DNA of 64,000 bases from Pseudoips prasinana (Eukaryota; Arthropoda; Insecta; Lepidoptera; Nolidae). Positions 62,079 through 64,000 of the stretch are shown one piece after another (position 1 is the stretch's first letter; each line of letters begins with the position of its first letter). The notes below the pieces were generated by a model, which ran no database searches, was not told the origin of the DNA, and worked only from the letters and a program-made list of their open reading frames with translations. The stretch lies in the NCBI GenBank assembly GCA_951640165.1, contig OX621237.1, positions 2,976,001-3,040,000 on the forward strand, given 5' to 3'. Both the position numbers and the translations under genes were made by a program.

Positions 62079-62420
62079 TATGATCATGTCTCTGAATTTC
62101 GTACTAAACTCAAGTGGCTTCCTATACACCTTCGCCGGAATACACACATTCTTTCTCTTCTGTATAATATTTTATTCAATCCTAATACACCAAATTAACT
62201 TAAGGATCGCTTCCAGTTCTTAAAGGAGACGCATGCACGAAGTTTGAGATCATCAGAAAACTTACGCCTTAAAATACCAATGCATTCCACTACATTTTAT
62301 GATAAATCCTTTACCGTGCAAGCTGCTCGTCTGTGGAATGCATTGCCTGTGTCGGTAACACGTGCCCAGTCACTTCCTGTGTTTAAAAAACTCTTAAAAG
62401 AATATTATCTAACTCTCTGA
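62079..62420 (+). pseudogene. Jockey/CR1-type LINE C-terminal domain, one in-frame stop
   Basis: A single 114-codon frame: YDHVSEFRTKLKWLPIHLRR, NTHILSLLYNILFNPNTPN, a TAA, then LKDRFQFLKETHARSLRSSE, LRLKIPMHSTTFYDKSFTVQ and AARLWNALPVSVTRAQSLPV FKKLLKEYYLTL with TGA at 62418-62420. The LKWLPI...RRN...FKDRF...FTVQAARLWNALP pattern is the standard C-terminus after the RT in this LINE group. The RT itself is absent. Confidence 0.85.
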
Positions 62421-62800
62421 ATGCCATTTTGTGTATTTATGTATGTTTGTATTCATATGTATATATACACATATATATAATTATATATATTTATATTTAT
62501 TTATTTATATATTTTTATTTATTTATATTATTTTATTGACTTCGTAATATTCAAATAAATTTTCTGCTATTGAATGTACCTTCGGTATATTCATTCATCT
62601 TTTGTTCTGTACACCACCTACTACCCCCGTCTTTCTATTCACTAACAGTTCTGGTCCATTCATCGGTTGCCTGGAAGAGATCGCTTTTAGCGATAAGGCC
62701 GCCACTTGTACTATTTCCATTTTAATGTAATTTTTTTACTCTAAGTTTATGTCTTTGGTGTGCAATAAAGAGTTATCTATCTATCTATCTATCTATCTAC
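62421..62800 (+). mobile_element. LINE 3' UTR, conserved hairpin and (TATC)n end
   Basis: GGTTGCCTGGAAGAGATCGC, TTTTAGCGATAAGGCCGCCA, TGTGCAATAAAGAGTTATCT and (TATC)n at 62776-62799. The stem ATCGC/GCGAT is at 62680-62684 and 62690-62694. An AT-rich (TATA) tract of about 90 bp at 62455-62545 is inserted between the ORF end and the tail. Confidence 0.82.
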
Positions 62801-63245
62801 ATTGATAGATCCTCCTTTAACGAGCTTTACTCTAAATACCTTACACTATATGTTCAGCACATTTTATAATTCCTTTTTTGGATTCCTGAAGGTTACAACT
62901 TATTCTAGCTTACAGGAACAATGCTACCCTGATTTAATTTCTGAAAAAATTAAAAAGTAAGATTGAAAATCCATTAAGAGTCCTTTGTAAGTCAAATTTT
63001 TATGTGTTCTATTAATTTTTTTATATTTTTTTTTTTGCAATTTAGACCATCGTTACTTCTAAATATTACATGTTTAAAAGTGCTCTAAACTGTACATTTT
63101 CAGTACAATATTTATCATAAGTAGTACATTAGCATCAAGGACCAGTAGACACATTTAATGAATTGGAGATTTATGTCCAATAGCCACTTTAATACTAATA
63201 AAACAAAAGCCTCTGTTACACATCTGTTCCATCATAGGTCTACAG
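62801..63245. other. AT-rich, no gene
   Basis: No recognised element. Confidence 0.45.
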
Positions 63246-63312
63246 TCCCGACATGCGCACGCGCCGCGCGTGTGCATCCGGCGCGCGCATACGAAAACAT
63301 AGTCGGACGCGC
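63246..63312. other. CpG-rich patch
   Basis: ATGCGCACGCGCCGCGCGTG and GGCGCGCGCATACG contrast with the AT-rich background, similar in character to 44690-44760. Confidence 0.35.
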
Positions 63313-63547
63313 GTCCCTGAGTCAGATTATAGTCTTTTAGTTCATTTTGATTAGCTGCTGATACATATCATTAGTTTAATCACATCCTTACTTAGTGCGG
63401 ATTATCGAGAGATGCGTTCAATATGCGTCACTATTTTCTGAAACTAAAAACCTTGTTTTATTTTATTTTATTATAGTATAAAAAGCATTTTATATTTGCA
63501 TGCAACTCTGAATGAATAGATAATGAATATTAATTATAAAATAAAAA

Positions 63548-63925
63548 ATAAAAAAGGTTTTTATTCACGTAGACTTTAAAAAAGCGCTTGTAAATAGTCT
63601 GAACATGTTTGTAGTAATACAGTTATTATTTCTAGTTACTTATTACAGATATTTAGGTACACGGAATGTTAAAACATTTATACAATTTATTTTATAATGG
63701 TAGTGATATTTAGCTAGCTTGTATTAAGTTATTGTCAAAGAGATTATTTTTAGGTTTAATTATTGAAATTTATATTTTACTACATATTGTCTGAATGGTT
63801 CTGTCTATATTAAGGTATGAATTCAGTATTATTATTATAACGGACCTTGTGTTTAAAACGACGGTCGCGCTTTAATGCTACCACCGGATCCAATGCGCCC
63901 CAACTGAGAAGACCAAGCAAAAATT
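63548..63925 (+). repeat. Rep-H copy, long
   Basis: AAAAAAGGTTTTTATTCACG, AAAAAAGCGCTTGTAAATAG, TTTAGGTACACGGAATGTTA, TAAGTTATTGTCAAAGAGAT, GACGGTCGCGCTTTAATGCT, GGATCCAATGCGCCCCAACT. Same limits as 38275-38650 in the opposite orientation. Confidence 0.85.
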
Positions 63926-64000
63926 ACTGAACTTAATTTAAGTTATCTTCGATATTGCTAATGCCACATCATCTATTCTCACTAAGAGAGGTAGGGCATA

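Overview
This window looks like a gene-poor, AT-rich stretch of an insect nuclear genome, most likely a butterfly or moth. The basis is the repertoire of repeats: several tRNA-derived SINE families, RTE-, CR1/Jockey-, R1- and I-type LINE remnants, cecropia-type mariner elements, and interspersed repeats beginning CTAGCTGTGCCCCGCGG or ending GAGTCCGACTCGCACTTG, all of which I associate with Lepidoptera. No bacterial-style operons, rRNA, genuine tRNA genes or CRISPR arrays are present. Nearly every supportable feature is a mobile element or a relic of one.

Layout. 1-7.4 kb: SINE and LINE fragments and a fold-back MITE. 7.5-8.8 kb: a mariner transposon with an uninterrupted transposase gene. 8.8-14 kb: nested SINEs, a MITE and LINE 3' ends. 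14.7-20.1 kb: a 5.4-kb unit with short terminal inverted repeats and an 8-bp target duplication (hAT-like), loaded with later insertions including an RTE LINE that itself carries an R1-clade insertion. 20.1-22.3 kb: no gene seen. 22.3-27.4 kb: palindromic MITEs, repeats and a 5'-truncated LINE with a complete RNase H domain. 27.4-32 kb: SINEs, one candidate host exon near 29.1-29.3 kb, and a CR1-type LINE on the minus strand. 32-42 kb: SINEs and LINE relics. 42.5-43.8 kb: a second, almost identical mariner copy broken by a 5-bp deletion. 44-46.2 kb: three short hairpins and a 147-bp-arm palindrome. 46-64 kb: more of the same families, two degenerate minisatellites and a Jockey-type LINE tail.

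How the parts relate. The LINEs supply reverse transcriptases that could have mobilised the SINEs; SINE families A, C, D and E have different tRNA-like heads but share a central motif, and A, D and E also share a 3' body. Nested insertions give relative ages: MITE-1 is younger than SINE-C, which is younger than SINE-B; the R1 fragment is younger than the RTE element that carries it. An unusual number of fold-back palindromes, several inside SINEs, suggests repeated template switching or hairpin-forming events (or assembly artefacts, which must be excluded).

Names used here for repeat families (SINE-A to -E, Rep-B, -F, -G, -H, -K, -P, -R, -X, MITE-1, MITE-2) are local labels, not database names.
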